Of a DNA stretch of 39,874 nucleotides, positions 24,572-34,002 are shown in pieces (the stretch's first letter is position 1; each line of letters begins with the position of its first letter). A program made the translations under genes and the position numbers. The notes below the pieces were generated by a model. The model saw only the letters and a list, made by a program, of their open reading frames with translations, was not told where the DNA came from and did not search any database. The stretch comes from Zobellella taiwanensis (GTDB lineage Bacteria; Pseudomonadota; Gammaproteobacteria; Enterobacterales; Aeromonadaceae), in contig NZ_PXYH01000028.1 of NCBI RefSeq assembly GCF_003012795.1, positions 1-39,874 on the forward strand, read 5' to 3'.

Positions 24572-24817
24572 ATGCGCTATAACCCGGCACTGATGGATGA
24601 ACTGAATCTGTTGCTGCACTTCAACCTCGACACCACCCAACAGGGCATCAAGGTTCACCACGACGCGGATCCGGACCTGATCGCCGCCGCCGCCCGCCTG
24701 CACGAAAAAGGGCTCATCACCCTGCCCGATGGCGGCTACCTCACCGAGCTGGGCCGGGAAACCGCCGAGCATGCCCAGAGCCTGCTCGGCCTGCTGAAAA
24801 CCCCCGAGCCCGCCTGA
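24572..24817 (+). CDS. TIGR02647 family small protein
   Basis: 81 residues reading MRYNPALMDELNLLLHFNL and a tail with KGLITLPDGGYLTELGRETAEH, the pattern of the TIGR02647 proteins of gammaproteobacteria, which look like a short winged-helix-like module. The function is unknown, perhaps DNA-binding. AAGGAG precedes the ATG at 24572. Downstream is a GCGGGCGG/CCGCCCGC stem (24825-24846), with no clear U-tract nearby. Confidence 0.8.
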   Translation: MRYNPALMDELNLLLHFNLDTTQQGIKVHHDADPDLIAAAARLHEKGLITLPDGGYLTELGRETAEHAQSLLGLLKTPEPA

Positions 24818-24824
24818 CCTCCCA

Positions 24825-24846
24825 GCGGGCGGTCTTTGCCGCCCGC
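24825..24846 (+). terminator. GC-rich hairpin after the TIGR02647 gene
   Basis: GCGGGCGG (24825-24832) pairs with CCGCCCGC (24839-24846) with a 6-nt loop, 7 bases beyond the stop. A T-rich stretch appears only about 12 bases later, so it is a weak terminator candidate. Confidence 0.4.
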
Positions 24847-24979
24847 CCCTGCCGTTTCTGTATTTTTATCCTGCCCAAGGCCCCGTTCGCTGGATTTTTG
24901 AACAGCATTGAGTAAGGTTAAATAACCACGCCGGGCCCGGACGCCCGGATGGCAAAATAACAATGACCGGAGCAGGGAT

Positions 24980-25237
24980 ATGTCCATCACACGCTGCCAC
25001 CACTGCGGGCGGCCCTTTTACCAACATCGGCGGCGATGCCCCCATTGCGGCACACCGCGCGAGGATCTCGGCGACGAAGGCAACCCCCTGCGCCTGCCGG
25101 TGTCCCTGCTGCTGCTGGCAGTGGCCATTTCCGGCCTGATGCTGCTGTGGAGCCTGCTCGACAACAAACCCCTCTACGCCACCCCGCCACCGGATGAAAC
25201 GCCGCGCATGGCAACCCGGCCGGCGCCGGATCCCTGA
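24980..25237 (+). CDS. small zinc-ribbon membrane protein
   Basis: 85 residues. The N-terminal double-CxxC zinc ribbon (CHHCGRPF...CPHCGTP, residues 6-24) is followed by a hydrophobic segment at about 39-60 (LPVSLLLLAVAISGLMLLW) and a Pro-rich tail. This arrangement suggests a membrane-anchored zinc-finger protein of unknown function. GAGCAGGG precedes the ATG at 24980. No operon partner is close: the antiporter gene starts 141 bases later. Confidence 0.7.
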   Translation: MSITRCHHCGRPFYQHRRRCPHCGTPREDLGDEGNPLRLPVSLLLLAVAISGLMLLWSLLDNKPLYATPPPDETPRMATRPAPDP

Positions 25238-25378
25238 GCCGGCAGCAGTAACAACACATCTTGCTTTCAAAAACGTAACATCTGGCGGATTTTGCTGCCC
25301 GGGAACAAATAATGCTCGACATTCCCCGCCCGATTTGCAAACTACCCGGCTTGCCATCCATTCCCTGAAGGACTTTAC

Positions 25379-26701
25379 ATGAATCCGGTAGTAATCGCCG
25401 TCTGCCTGATGCTGGCCCTGAGCCTGCTGCGCATCAATGTCGTGGTGGCGCTGACCCTGAGCGCCCTGGTCGGCGGCATGGCCTCGGGCATGTCGTTGAC
25501 CGAGGCGGTCAATACCTTCGCCGGCGGCCTCGGTGGTGGTGCCACCATCGCCCTGAGCTACGCCATGCTGGGCGCTTTTGCCATCGCCATCGCCCGTTCC
25601 GGCATCACCGATCTGCTGGCACGCAAGGTCATCGCCAGCCTGGGCGGCAACGCCACCCCGGGCCGCATGCTGTGGGTCAAGGCCCTGCTGCTGGGCGCCA
25701 TCCTGCTGGTGGCCATTTCCTCCCAGAACCTGATCCCGGTGCATATCGCCTTTATCCCCATCCTGATCCCGCCGCTGCTGCATGTCATGGCCAAACTGCG
25801 GCTGGACCGGCGCGCCGTGGCCTGCGTGCTTACCTTTGGCCTCACCGCCACCTATATGCTGCTGCCGGTGGGCTTTGGCGGCATCTTCCTCAACAACATC
25901 CTGCTGGCCAACCTGCTGGAAAACGGCGTGCAGGCCAGCAAGGCCATGCTGCCCGCCGCCATGGCGATCCCCGTGGCCGGCATGCTGCTCGGCCTGCTGG
26001 TGGCGCTGTTCATCAGTTACCGCAAACCGCGGGACTATGACGAGGAACGGATAGTCGCGGTCGAGCCCGAGCATGTCAGCATCAATTACCTGCACGTGGC
26101 CATCGCCCTGGTGGCCATAGTGGTGGCACTCGGCCTGCAGTTGTACAGCGACTCCATCATCCTCGGCGCCATGGCAGGCTTTATCATTTTCACCCTGGGC
26201 GGCGTCATCCGCTTTCGGGAAAGCCAGGACGCCTTTACCCAGGGGGTAAAAATGATGTCGCTGATCGGCTTTATCATGATTGCCGCCGCCGGTTTTGCCG
26301 CCGTTATCAAGGCCACCGACGGCGTCGGCAGCCTGGTGCAGGCGGTGGAAGCGATGATCGGCGACAACCGCTCCCTCGCCGCCCTGATCATGCTGGTGGT
26401 GGGCCTGCTGATCACCATGGGTATCGGCTCGTCCTTTTCCACCATTCCCATCATAGCGCCCATTTATGTGCCCCTGTGCCTCGCGCTCGGCTTTTCGCCC
26501 CTGGCCACGGTCGCCATTATCGGCACCGCCGGCGCCCTGGGGGACGCGGGCTCGCCGGCTTCCGACTCGACCCTGGGGCCGACCTCGGGCCTGAATGCGG
26601 ACGGCCAGCACGATCATATCTGGGATTCGGTCGTGCCTACCTTCCTGCACTACAACCTGCCGTTGATCGCCTTCGGCTGGCTGGCCGCCATCAGCCTCTG
26701 A
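25379..26701 (+). CDS. Na+/H+ antiporter, NhaC-like family
   Basis: 440 residues, about eleven membrane helices, of the Na+/H+ antiporter (NhaC/YuiF-like) family. Motifs are [16 protein letters not shown] (about 53-68), the [19 protein letters not shown] block, and [17 protein letters not shown] with [20 protein letters not shown] near the C-terminus, typical of ion-site loops. It probably exports sodium at the expense of protons or transports an organic anion/amine with Na+. A long hairpin follows. The gene appears monocistronic. The substrate is inferred from family only, though a sodium transporter is consistent with the marine, osmolyte-using lifestyle suggested by the left end. Confidence 0.8.
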   Translation: MNPVVIAVCLMLALSLLRINVVVALTLSALVGGMASGMSLTEAVNTFAGGLGGGATIALSYAMLGAFAIAIARSGITDLLARKVIASLGGNATPGRMLWVKALLLGAILLVAISSQNLIPVHIAFIPILIPPLLHVMAKLRLDRRAVACVLTFGLTATYMLLPVGFGGIFLNNILLANLLENGVQASKAMLPAAMAIPVAGMLLGLLVALFISYRKPRDYDEERIVAVEPEHVSINYLHVAIALVAIVVALGLQLYSDSIILGAMAGFIIFTLGGVIRFRESQDAFTQGVKMMSLIGFIMIAAAGFAAVIKATDGVGSLVQAVEAMIGDNRSLAALIMLVVGLLITMGIGSSFSTIPIIAPIYVPLCLALGFSPLATVAIIGTAGALGDAGSPASDSTLGPTSGLNADGQHDHIWDSVVPTFLHYNLPLIAFGWLAAISL

Positions 26702-26712
26702 TCACCTCAACC

Positions 26713-26736
26713 GCCGGCGTCGTCCACGACGCCGGC
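26713..26736 (+). terminator. 10-bp hairpin after the antiporter gene
   Basis: GCCGGCGTCG (26713-26722) and CGACGCCGGC (26727-26736) pair perfectly around TCCA, 12 bases past the stop. No U-tract follows, so it may need help from other factors. Confidence 0.5.
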
Positions 26737-26808
26737 TGATCCAGGTCAATATCCACTACCCCGATTTGGTTAGAATAAAACAACATTTTTAACCCTCCGG
26801 TGGTCGAT

Positions 26809-27669
26809 ATGAAAGCCGACAACACCCCGTTTGATGCCATACTCCCCGCGGAAATGGCGAAAAAAGCCGAAGAATTCGGCGTGCAAAAAGCCACCAAAAA
26901 AACGTTGCAATCTTTCATCCTGGCGATCACCGCCGGGGGATTTATCTCTATCGCCTTTGTGTTCTACATCACGGTCACCACCGGCGCCGGTGGCCTGCCC
27001 TGGGGCATGGCGCGCTTTATCGGCGGCCTGGCCTTCAGCCTGGGGCTGATCCTGGTGGTGATCTGCGGCGGCGAGTTGTTCACCTCCAGCGTACTCACTA
27101 CGGTGGCCCGGGCCAGCCGGCGCATCGGCTGGGGCCAGTTGGCCCATAACTGGGTAGTCGTCTACCTGGGCAACCTGGGTGGCGCCCTGCTGTTTGTGCT
27201 GCTGATCTGGCTCGCCGGCCAGCACCTGGCCGCCGATGGGGCCTGGGGCCTCAACGCCCTGAACATCGCCCGGCACAAGCTGCACCACGGCGTTGTGCAG
27301 GCGGTGGCCTTAGGGATACTGTGCAATATCATGGTGTGCCTGGCGGTATGGATGAGCTTTTCCTGCCGCAGCAACACCGACAAGGTGCTGGTGATGCTGC
27401 TGCCCATCGCCATGTTTGTGGCCAGCGGCTTCGAGCACAGCATCGCCAATCTCTTTATCGTGCCCCTGGCCATCGCCATCCAGCAGTTCGCCGGCCCCGA
27501 ATTCTGGGCACTGAGCGGCGCCCAGCCCGCCGATTTCGCCGAGCTGACCCTGGCCAATTTTTTGCTGCGCAACCTGCTGCCGGTCACTCTGGGCAATATC
27601 ATCGGCGGCGGCGTCCTGGTGGGCCTCAGCTACTGGCTGATTTACCTGCGCCCGGGCGCCAGTCGCTAA
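26809..27669 (+). CDS. focA: formate channel FocA
   Basis: Pentameric formate/nitrite transporter family channel; moves formate across the inner membrane during fermentation. The 286 residues align with E. coli FocA throughout: MKADN...FDAILPAEMAKKAEEFGV, KTLQSFILAITAGGFISIAFVF, the gating loop region GELFTSSVLTTVARA, GFEHSIANLFIVPL with the central His, and LPVTLGNIIGGGVLVGLSYW. The ATG at 26809 is used, matching the FocA start; GTG three codons earlier is possible. No pflB follows, as it does in E. coli, and the gene overlaps the convergent LysR gene by four bases. Confidence 0.92.
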   Translation: MKADNTPFDAILPAEMAKKAEEFGVQKATKKTLQSFILAITAGGFISIAFVFYITVTTGAGGLPWGMARFIGGLAFSLGLILVVICGGELFTSSVLTTVARASRRIGWGQLAHNWVVVYLGNLGGALLFVLLIWLAGQHLAADGAWGLNALNIARHKLHHGVVQAVALGILCNIMVCLAVWMSFSCRSNTDKVLVMLLPIAMFVASGFEHSIANLFIVPLAIAIQQFAGPEFWALSGAQPADFAELTLANFLLRNLLPVTLGNIIGGGVLVGLSYWLIYLRPGASR

Positions 27670-28568
27670 ATCAGGCTGCGGATAAGAGAGCGCAGCCACT
27701 GCAGCGCCGGCTGGCGGTCGTGCAGCGGGTGCCAGACGCAGTTAAGGTGGTAGGCGGGCGCGTCTTCCGGCAGCGCCACCATCCGCAGTGGCCAGGCCTC
27801 GGCCAGCATCATCGCCACCTTGCGGGGCAGCACCAGCAGGTGATCGCTCTGGCCGACGATGGCCGCCGCCGACATGTAGCTCTGGCTGTTGACCGAGATG
27901 GTGCGCTGCAGCCCCTGCCCCGCCAACCAGCGGTCGACGATGGACTCGCGGGTGCCGAGCGGCGAGTGGAACACATGGGGCAAGCCGGTGAGCTGTTCCA
28001 GGCTGAGCCGCTCCCCCACCGTGGGGTGCTCCCGGCTGACCACCCCGGCCAGCGGCTCGGTCAGCCAGGTTTCGGTACGCAGCGAGCCGGGCACCTGCAT
28101 GTACTCGTCGAAACCCAGCACCAGATCCACTTCGCCGTTGGCCAGGGCCCCCTCGGGCAGGCGATCGCGCAATATTTCTATCTCGATGCGCACCCCGGGC
28201 GCCTGCGTCTTCAGCCGGCGGATGAGCGGCGGCACCAGCACGCACTCCACATAGTCGGTGGTGCTGAGCACGAAGCGCCGGCCGGAGGTGGCGGGGTCGA
28301 AGCGTTCCTCCCGTCCCAGTTCCTGTTCCAGCAGCCCCAGGGCCTGGCGCACCGCCCGGTGCAGGGCCTCGGCCCGGGCGGTGGGCACCATGCCGGTGGC
28401 GCTGCGCACCAGCAGGGGGTCTTCGAAAAACTGGCGCAGCCGGTTGAGGGCATGGCTCATGGCCGGCTGGCTGATAAAGCACTGTTCGGCGGCGCGGGTG
28501 ACGTTGCGCTGGGTCATCAGGGCGTCGAAGGCGAGCAGCAGGTTGAGGTCGAGCTGGTGCAGCTTCAT
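27666..28568 (-). CDS. LysR-family transcriptional regulator
   Basis: 300 residues. The DNA-binding domain is at 1-62 (LNLLLAFDALMTQRNVTRAA, CFISQPAMSHALNRLRQFF) and the effector domain at about 90-295. The pattern is of the NodD/PcpR-like branch. It is divergent from aguB, separated by 215 bp, and convergent with focA with a four-base overlap. This places it to control aguBA, focA or itself, but none of these is shown. Confidence 0.88.
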   Translation of the reverse strand: MKLHQLDLNLLLAFDALMTQRNVTRAAEQCFISQPAMSHALNRLRQFFEDPLLVRSATGMVPTARAEALHRAVRQALGLLEQELGREERFDPATSGRRFVLSTTDYVECVLVPPLIRRLKTQAPGVRIEIEILRDRLPEGALANGEVDLVLGFDEYMQVPGSLRTETWLTEPLAGVVSREHPTVGERLSLEQLTGLPHVFHSPLGTRESIVDRWLAGQGLQRTISVNSQSYMSAAAIVGQSDHLLVLPRKVAMMLAEAWPLRMVALPEDAPAYHLNCVWHPLHDRQPALQWLRSLIRSLI

Positions 28569-28783
28569 TCAATATTCACCATAAGAATAAACTGATTAAT
28601 ACTATTCATTTGATGGATGGTAAGGCAAGGGTCACACTGAAGCCTGAAGATTCGGGTTGTTGACAAAGAGGTAGCCTGGTTGCCGGTCGGCCAAAGGGCC
28701 TCCTCTTCCATTACGGGGCTGTCTGCCTGGGGTCATTCCACCCCAACAACCCAGTGACAATTCACTTGTATAAGGAGTTCACC
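28569..28783. promoter_or_regulatory. 215-bp divergent region between the LysR gene and aguB
   Basis: The side nearest the LysR gene is AT-rich with dyad-like TTC/GAA elements (about 28570-28610). The aguB side has the ribosome site AAGGAG. It is a likely promoter/operator zone for a divergent LysR system, but I cannot define the boxes precisely. Confidence 0.4.
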
Positions 28784-29674
28784 ATGGCAATGGTTACCGT
28801 GGCCGCCACCCAGATGGCCTGCAGCTGGAACAAAGAAGAAAATATCGCCCGCGCCGAGCGGCTGGTGCGCCAGGCCGCCGCTCAGGGTGCCCAGATCATT
28901 CTGATCCAGGAACTGTTTGAAACTCCCTATTTCTGCATCGACCAGAGCCCCGAGCACTTCGCCCTGGCCCAGGAAGTGGACAACAGCCCGCTGATCCGCC
29001 ACTTCCAGGCCCTGGCCAGGGAGCTGGAGGTGGTGCTGCCGCTCAGCTTCTTCGAGCGCGCCGGCTACGCCCACTACAACTCCCTGGTGGTGATCGACGC
29101 CGACGGCAGCCTGCTGGATGTCTATCGCAAGACCCATATTCCCAACGGCCCGGCCTACCAAGAGAAGCAGTTCTTCACCCCCGGCGACACCGGCTTCAAG
29201 GTGTGGCAGACCCGCTACGCCAAGATCGGCGTGGGCATCTGCTGGGATCAGTGGTTCCCGGAAACCGCCCGCAGCCTGGCGCTGATGGGCGCCGAGCTGA
29301 TTTTCTTCCCCACCGCCATCGGCTCCGAGCCCGCCTACCCGGAGATCGACAGCCAGCCCCACTGGACCCGCACCCAGCAGGGCCACGCCGCCGCCAACCT
29401 GGTGCCGGTGATCGCCTCCAACCGCATCGGCACCGAGCAGAGCAAGTACATCGACGGCCTGGAGATGACCTTCTACGGCTCTTCCTTTATCGCCGACCAG
29501 TTCGGCGAGCTGGTGCAACAGGCGGACAAGACCTCCGAGTGCGTGCTGGTGCACAGCTTCGATCTGGACGCCATCGCCAAGACCCGTATCAGCTGGGGCC
29601 TGTTCCGCGACCGCCGCCCGGCCATGTACCAGACGCTGATGACCTCCGACGGCAAGACCCCGGGAGGCCGCTGA
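28784..29674 (+). CDS. aguB: N-carbamoylputrescine amidase AguB
   Basis: Hydrolyses N-carbamoylputrescine to putrescine, CO2 and ammonia, the last step of agmatine breakdown. It is a 296-residue nitrilase-superfamily protein with the Glu-Lys-Cys triad: E43 in [10 protein letters not shown]116 in YRKTHIP and C153 in [10 protein letters not shown]. The motifs ITLIQELFE-like and FPTAIGSEP match plant/bacterial AguB. The ATG at 28784 has AAGGAG; an upstream GTG in frame (28754) is less likely. The next gene aguA starts at the stop codon with a one-base overlap. Confidence 0.95.
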   Translation: MAMVTVAATQMACSWNKEENIARAERLVRQAAAQGAQIILIQELFETPYFCIDQSPEHFALAQEVDNSPLIRHFQALARELEVVLPLSFFERAGYAHYNSLVVIDADGSLLDVYRKTHIPNGPAYQEKQFFTPGDTGFKVWQTRYAKIGVGICWDQWFPETARSLALMGAELIFFPTAIGSEPAYPEIDSQPHWTRTQQGHAAANLVPVIASNRIGTEQSKYIDGLEMTFYGSSFIADQFGELVQQADKTSECVLVHSFDLDAIAKTRISWGLFRDRRPAMYQTLMTSDGKTPGGR

Positions 29675-30744
29675 TGGAACAGCTGAACGGCTTTCACATG
29701 CCCGCCGAATGGGCGCCCCAGCAGGCGGTGTGGATGATCTGGCCGCACCGGCCCGACAACTGGCGCGAGCAGGGCGCCCCGGCCCAGGCCACCTTCGCCC
29801 GGGTGGCCGAGGCCATCGCCGCCGCCACCCCCGTCTACATGGCGGTGCCGGCAAAGGAAATGGACAAGGCCCGGACGGTGATGCCGCCCCAGGTCACGCT
29901 GGTAGCCATCGAAAGCGACGACGCCTGGGCCCGGGACACGGGGCCGACCGTGGTGGTGAACGGCAAAGGAGAGGCCGTCGGCATCGACTGGCGCTTCAAC
30001 GCCTGGGGCGGCCATGAGGGCGGCCTCTACCACCCCTGGGACCAGGACCAGGCCATGGCCCGGGCCATGCTGGCGGTGCACGGGCTGCCGGCGGTGGCCA
30101 GCCCGCTGGTGCTCGAAGGCGGCTCCATCCACGTGGACGGCGAAGGCACCCTGCTCACCACCGCCGAGTGCCTGCTCAACCCCAACCGCAACCCCCACCT
30201 GAGCCAGGCGGACATAGAGCAGCACCTGAGGGAAACCCTGGGGGTCAGCCACTTTATCTGGCTGCCGGAAGGGGTTTATATGGACGAGACCGACGGCCAT
30301 ATCGACAACATGGCCTGTTTCGCCCGCCCCGGCGAGGTGGTGCTGCACTGGTGCGAGGATGAAAGCGATCCCCAGTACGCCCGCAGCCGGGCGGCGCTGG
30401 CGGTGCTGGAGCAGGCGGAGGACGCCAGGGGCCGCAAGCTCAGGGTATGGAAGCTGCCCCAGCCCGGCCCGCTCTATGTGACCGAGGAGGAAGCCGCCGG
30501 GGTGCAAAGCGGCGCCGCCGTGCCCCGGCTGGCCGGTGAGCGGCTGGCGGGCTCCTACGTGAACTTCCTGATCAGCAACCGGCGGCTGGTGTTTCCGCTG
30601 CTGGACGAGCGCACCGACGGCGAAGCCCAACGGCTGCTGGAGACCATCTTCCCGGAGCTGGACGTGGTGGGGGTGCCGGCCCGGGAGATCCTGCTCGGCG
30701 GAGGCAATATCCACTGCATCACCCAGCAGATCCCGGCGGTGTAA
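29674..30744 (+). CDS. aguA: agmatine deiminase AguA
   Basis: Converts agmatine to N-carbamoylputrescine and ammonia. The 356-residue protein is a guanidino-group-modifying (PPAD) enzyme. [12 protein letters not shown] carries the substrate Asp/Arg residues, [12 protein letters not shown] the catalytic His, and [11 protein letters not shown] the nucleophile C348. The translational start overlaps aguB's stop (TGATG). With AguB it supplies putrescine from arginine-derived agmatine. Two REP-like palindromes follow the stop. Confidence 0.95.
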   Translation: MEQLNGFHMPAEWAPQQAVWMIWPHRPDNWREQGAPAQATFARVAEAIAAATPVYMAVPAKEMDKARTVMPPQVTLVAIESDDAWARDTGPTVVVNGKGEAVGIDWRFNAWGGHEGGLYHPWDQDQAMARAMLAVHGLPAVASPLVLEGGSIHVDGEGTLLTTAECLLNPNRNPHLSQADIEQHLRETLGVSHFIWLPEGVYMDETDGHIDNMACFARPGEVVLHWCEDESDPQYARSRAALAVLEQAEDARGRKLRVWKLPQPGPLYVTEEEAAGVQSGAAVPRLAGERLAGSYVNFLISNRRLVFPLLDERTDGEAQRLLETIFPELDVVGVPAREILLGGGNIHCITQQIPAV

Positions 30745-30759
30745 CCCCGGGGATTGGCC

Positions 30760-30895
30760 GGAGCGCAGGCGGCTCGCCTACGCTCCACCACCGCAATGCC
30801 TGTTCTGCCTCAAGCCTCTTTAAAGCTGTAGTGTGGTCGGCCCGTCCTAGGGTTTCCGCTGCGCGGGAAAGCAGGCGGGCCGCCTGCGCTCCACC
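30760..30895. repeat. pair of REP-like palindromes after aguA
   Basis: A 31-base unit at 30760-30790, carrying GGAGCGCAGGCGG and CGCCTACGCTCC, and a related unit at 30871-30895, GCAGGCGG-GC-CGCCTGC followed by GCTCCACCA, each form imperfect hairpins. They share the core GCAGGCGG..CGCCT.CGCTCCACCA and are about 110 bp apart, in the same orientation, in the 280-bp convergent gap between aguA and the flavoenzyme. Such palindromic units usually come in families across a genome. Confidence 0.6.
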
Positions 30896-31025
30896 AGTCA
30901 GGTGCCAACCTACAAACATCGTTTGCCGCCGTCGAGAGTGGCTGGAATAGCACACGCCTGACAGTTTGATGTTTAAACTATATGGTGCTCTAGGCTAGGG
31001 TCGGTCGAATAAATTAGACGGGCCC

Positions 31026-32156
31026 TTACTCGAACCGGCCCAGGCGGAAGGGTGCCAGATCGAAGCCGGGATCACCGTCCAGCATCCAGTGGGCAAACAG
31101 CTCGCCCAGCACGCCGGCGAACTTGAAACCGTGGCCCGAACAGGCACTGGCAAAATACACCTGGTCATGCTCGGGATGCCGGTCCAGGATAAAGTGTTCG
31201 TCCGGGGTGCGAATATAGTGGCAGGTCTTGCCCTCGATAAACTCTCCCACCCCGGGCAGGCGGGCCTGCACAAAGGCATCCAGCTCCGCCCTGTCCTCTT
31301 CAAACGCACCAAACGGTGCAAGAGGCTCGCCCGGGGCCAGGGGCTGGCCACCATCGTGGCGGCCCAGCTTGAGGCCGGCCCCCTCCAGGGTCGGAAAGCC
31401 GTAATAGATGGCATCGGCCAGTACGGCGGAAAAACCGGGAAACACCTCGGGCCCGTAACGGCCGGGATCGGCCTCATACCAGGCGAAGGTCTTGCGCACG
31501 CGTTGCAGCGGCAGTGTCAGGCCCAGTTGTGCCAACAGCGGCGCCACCCGCTGGCCGGCGCAGACCAGCGCCTTGGCGGCACTGAGCCGGCTGCCATCCG
31601 CCCGCTCCACCTCCACCCGGCCCGGACGCACCCGCAGCCCGGTTACCGCCTGCCCCGCCAGCAGGCGTGCACCACCTTCTTTTCCGAGGCGACGCCAGGC
31701 CGCGAGCGCCCGCTCACAGTAAAGCACGCCGGCTTCGGGCTCGTAGCCTCCGCGCCACTCCGGAGGCAACCGCCAGCCCGGCCAGCGGGTCTCGATACCG
31801 GCGGCCGTCTGCGGTTCCAGCGCCAGCCCGTACTGGGCCGCGCTCAGTGCCGCCTGGGCCAGAAAGGGGCTGTCGGCCACCCCCAGGTTGAGCACGCCAC
31901 AGGGCTCAAACAGCAGTTCCCCACTCAGTTGCTCCAGCTCGCGCCACAGCGTCCTGGCACGCAACAGCAGGGGGATATAGGCCGCACCCTCGCCATAGGC
32001 GGTGCGGGTCAGCCGGGTGCTGCCATGATGGGAGCCGAGGGTATGGGGCGGTTCACCCTCATCAACCAGCACGACCCGCGCCCCCCGTTGCGCCAGGAAA
32101 AATCCCGCCGCCAGGCCGACCGAGCCGGCCCCGACGACGACGATATCTGCATCCAT
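31026..32156 (-). CDS. FAD-dependent amine oxidase, sarcosine/N-methyltryptophan oxidase type
   Basis: 376-residue D-amino-acid oxidase-like flavoprotein. The dinucleotide motif is VVGAGSVGLAAGF (7-19), and the segment GSHHGSTRLTRTAYGEG is the conserved FAD-contacting block of the MTOX/MSOX group. The covalent flavin Cys is C312 in the GKTCHYIRTPDEHF segment, and SGHGFKFA provides the late active-site loop. It oxidises a secondary or N-methylated amino acid with O2 to imine and H2O2. SolA and monomeric sarcosine oxidase are close alternatives. The ATG at 32156 has GGTGGAG upstream; a longer frame overlaps the divergent sensor kinase. It is convergent with aguA. Confidence 0.8.
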   Translation of the reverse strand: MDADIVVVGAGSVGLAAGFFLAQRGARVVLVDEGEPPHTLGSHHGSTRLTRTAYGEGAAYIPLLLRARTLWRELEQLSGELLFEPCGVLNLGVADSPFLAQAALSAAQYGLALEPQTAAGIETRWPGWRLPPEWRGGYEPEAGVLYCERALAAWRRLGKEGGARLLAGQAVTGLRVRPGRVEVERADGSRLSAAKALVCAGQRVAPLLAQLGLTLPLQRVRKTFAWYEADPGRYGPEVFPGFSAVLADAIYYGFPTLEGAGLKLGRHDGGQPLAPGEPLAPFGAFEEDRAELDAFVQARLPGVGEFIEGKTCHYIRTPDEHFILDRHPEHDQVYFASACSGHGFKFAGVLGELFAHWMLDGDPGFDLAPFRLGRFE

Positions 32157-32244
32157 GATTACTCCACCTTGTTTGCGCCCGCGCATGGTAGCACCGGCGG
32201 AATCTTTGTAAGCTTGTGCCAAATGATGCCGAGAACCCGAGACC

Positions 32245-33942
32245 ATGTCGATCCCCTTTTCCCGCTCCCTGCTGACCCGTATCACCCTGATGATGCTGAC
32301 CCTGGTGTTGCTCGCCCTCGCCAGCCTGGTGCTGTCTGCCTGGCTGTCGGACAAGAGCGAGGGCCGGGCCTATGTGATCAACAAGGCGGGCTCCCTGCGC
32401 ATGCAGAGCTATCGCCTGCTCAGTCAGTTGCCCCTGGCCGGGCCGGAGGGCCTGCAACAGCTGGAGCAGACCCTCAACGATCCCTTGTTGATCCGGGTAC
32501 TGGACAACGACGGCCTGGGCGAGCAGCGCCGGCAGTTGCTCCGCCACTGGCAGCCGCTGAAAGCTGCCTTTGCCCAGGCCGAAGGTTCCCATCTGCTGGC
32601 GCCCAGGGTGGCGGCCTTCGTCGAGGTCATCGATCAACTGGTGGCCAGGCTGGAGCAACATACCGAAGCCAGCCTGCAACGCCAGAGCTGGCTGCAGGTC
32701 GCCATGATGCTGGCGATGCTGATGATACTGGCCGCTTCCGTCTTTTATTTGCACCGGCGGCTGCTCACGCCCCTGCGCCGCCTGCTGCTGGTGGCCAGAG
32801 CCGTGGGCCGGGCCGATTTCGGTAGCCGCTGCGAGGTGGGGGGCAATGACGAGATGGCCGTGCTGGCCGACACCATGGATACCATGAACCGGCAGTTGTC
32901 GGAACTCTACGGCCAGCTCGAGCAGAAAGTGGAGCAGCAGACCCGGGCGCTGGTACGTTCCAACCAGATCCTCAGCACGCTGTATGAAACCCAGCGCGAA
33001 CTGCAGGGGGTCGAGCCGCTGCACCGACGCCTGCCTCCCCTGCTCAGCCGGCTGGAGCAAATCAGCCCCCTGCGCCAGATTTGTATCCATCTGCACGAAG
33101 GCGACGACGACAGTCCCTTTGAAGCGCTGACTGCCTGCTCCGACAACAGCGGACCACGCCAGCCGCCCAATTATCGCTGGCCGCTGCAGGACAGCAATGG
33201 CCAGTACGGCATGGTGCTGGCGGTCTGCCCGCCCCAGGCGGGGCTGGACGAAGAACAGCAACAGTTGCTGACCAGTATCTTTGATCAAATCACTACCGCC
33301 ATTGCCCTGGAGCGGCGCCAGCACCAGCACCAGCAATTGCAGTTGATGGAAGAGCGGGCCACCATAGCCCGGGAGCTGCACGATTCCCTGGCCCAGGCAC
33401 TGACCTACCTCAAGCTGCAGGTCAGCTATGTGCAGTTGCAACTGCCCAATCCCAGCCCGGAGGTGGCCTCTGGGCTGGATGAGATGCGCGAGGGGCTGAA
33501 CAATGCCTACCGCCAGTTACGGGAATTGCTTACCACCTTCCGCCTCACACTCGACAAACCCGGCCTCTATGCCGCCCTGAGCGATACCCTGTCCGAATTC
33601 GGCCGCCGCCTGGGCTTTGCCATCGACTTCGATTACCGGCTGTCACCCCACCGGCTGACCCCCAACCAGACCATCCATCTGGTGCAGATCACCCGGGAGG
33701 CGCTGCACAATGTGTTCAAGCACGCGAGCGCCAGCCAGGTGGCGGTGCGGGTATGGCAGCAGGATCAGGAGATTTGCCTGGCGGTGGAGGACAACGGCCG
33801 GGGCCTGGCGGACAACGCCGGCCAGGGCCAGCATTACGGCCTCAGGATCATGCAGGACAGGGCCGCCAGCCTGGGCGGCAGCCTGCACATCGGCGCGGGG
33901 CAACAGGGCGGTACCCGGCTGCAGGTGTGCTTTCGGCCCTGA
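32245..33942 (+). CDS. narQ: nitrate/nitrite sensor histidine kinase NarQ (or NarX)
   Basis: 565-residue bitopic sensor kinase. TM1 is at about 11-34, with the nitrate-binding P-box VINKAGSLRMQSYRLL at 44-59 and the periplasmic domain to 149. TM2 is at 151-169 and HAMP at 170-222, followed by a central region. The HisKA_3 site ARELHDSLAQALTYLK has phosphoacceptor H379; the HATPase part shows ITREALHNVFKHA and VEDNGRGL. The length equals NarQ (about 566), and the central region lacks the Cys cluster expected of NarX, so NarQ is preferred. No narL/narP lies beside it, as in E. coli. It signals through a response regulator encoded elsewhere. Confidence 0.85.
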   Translation: MSIPFSRSLLTRITLMMLTLVLLALASLVLSAWLSDKSEGRAYVINKAGSLRMQSYRLLSQLPLAGPEGLQQLEQTLNDPLLIRVLDNDGLGEQRRQLLRHWQPLKAAFAQAEGSHLLAPRVAAFVEVIDQLVARLEQHTEASLQRQSWLQVAMMLAMLMILAASVFYLHRRLLTPLRRLLLVARAVGRADFGSRCEVGGNDEMAVLADTMDTMNRQLSELYGQLEQKVEQQTRALVRSNQILSTLYETQRELQGVEPLHRRLPPLLSRLEQISPLRQICIHLHEGDDDSPFEALTACSDNSGPRQPPNYRWPLQDSNGQYGMVLAVCPPQAGLDEEQQQLLTSIFDQITTAIALERRQHQHQQLQLMEERATIARELHDSLAQALTYLKLQVSYVQLQLPNPSPEVASGLDEMREGLNNAYRQLRELLTTFRLTLDKPGLYAALSDTLSEFGRRLGFAIDFDYRLSPHRLTPNQTIHLVQITREALHNVFKHASASQVAVRVWQQDQEICLAVEDNGRGLADNAGQGQHYGLRIMQDRAASLGGSLHIGAGQQGGTRLQVCFRP

Positions 33943-34002
33943 AAAGACCGGCGGGTTGGAATAGACCCTGCACAAAGGCAGGGCCGGGAGCTGGCGAGCG
34001 GG

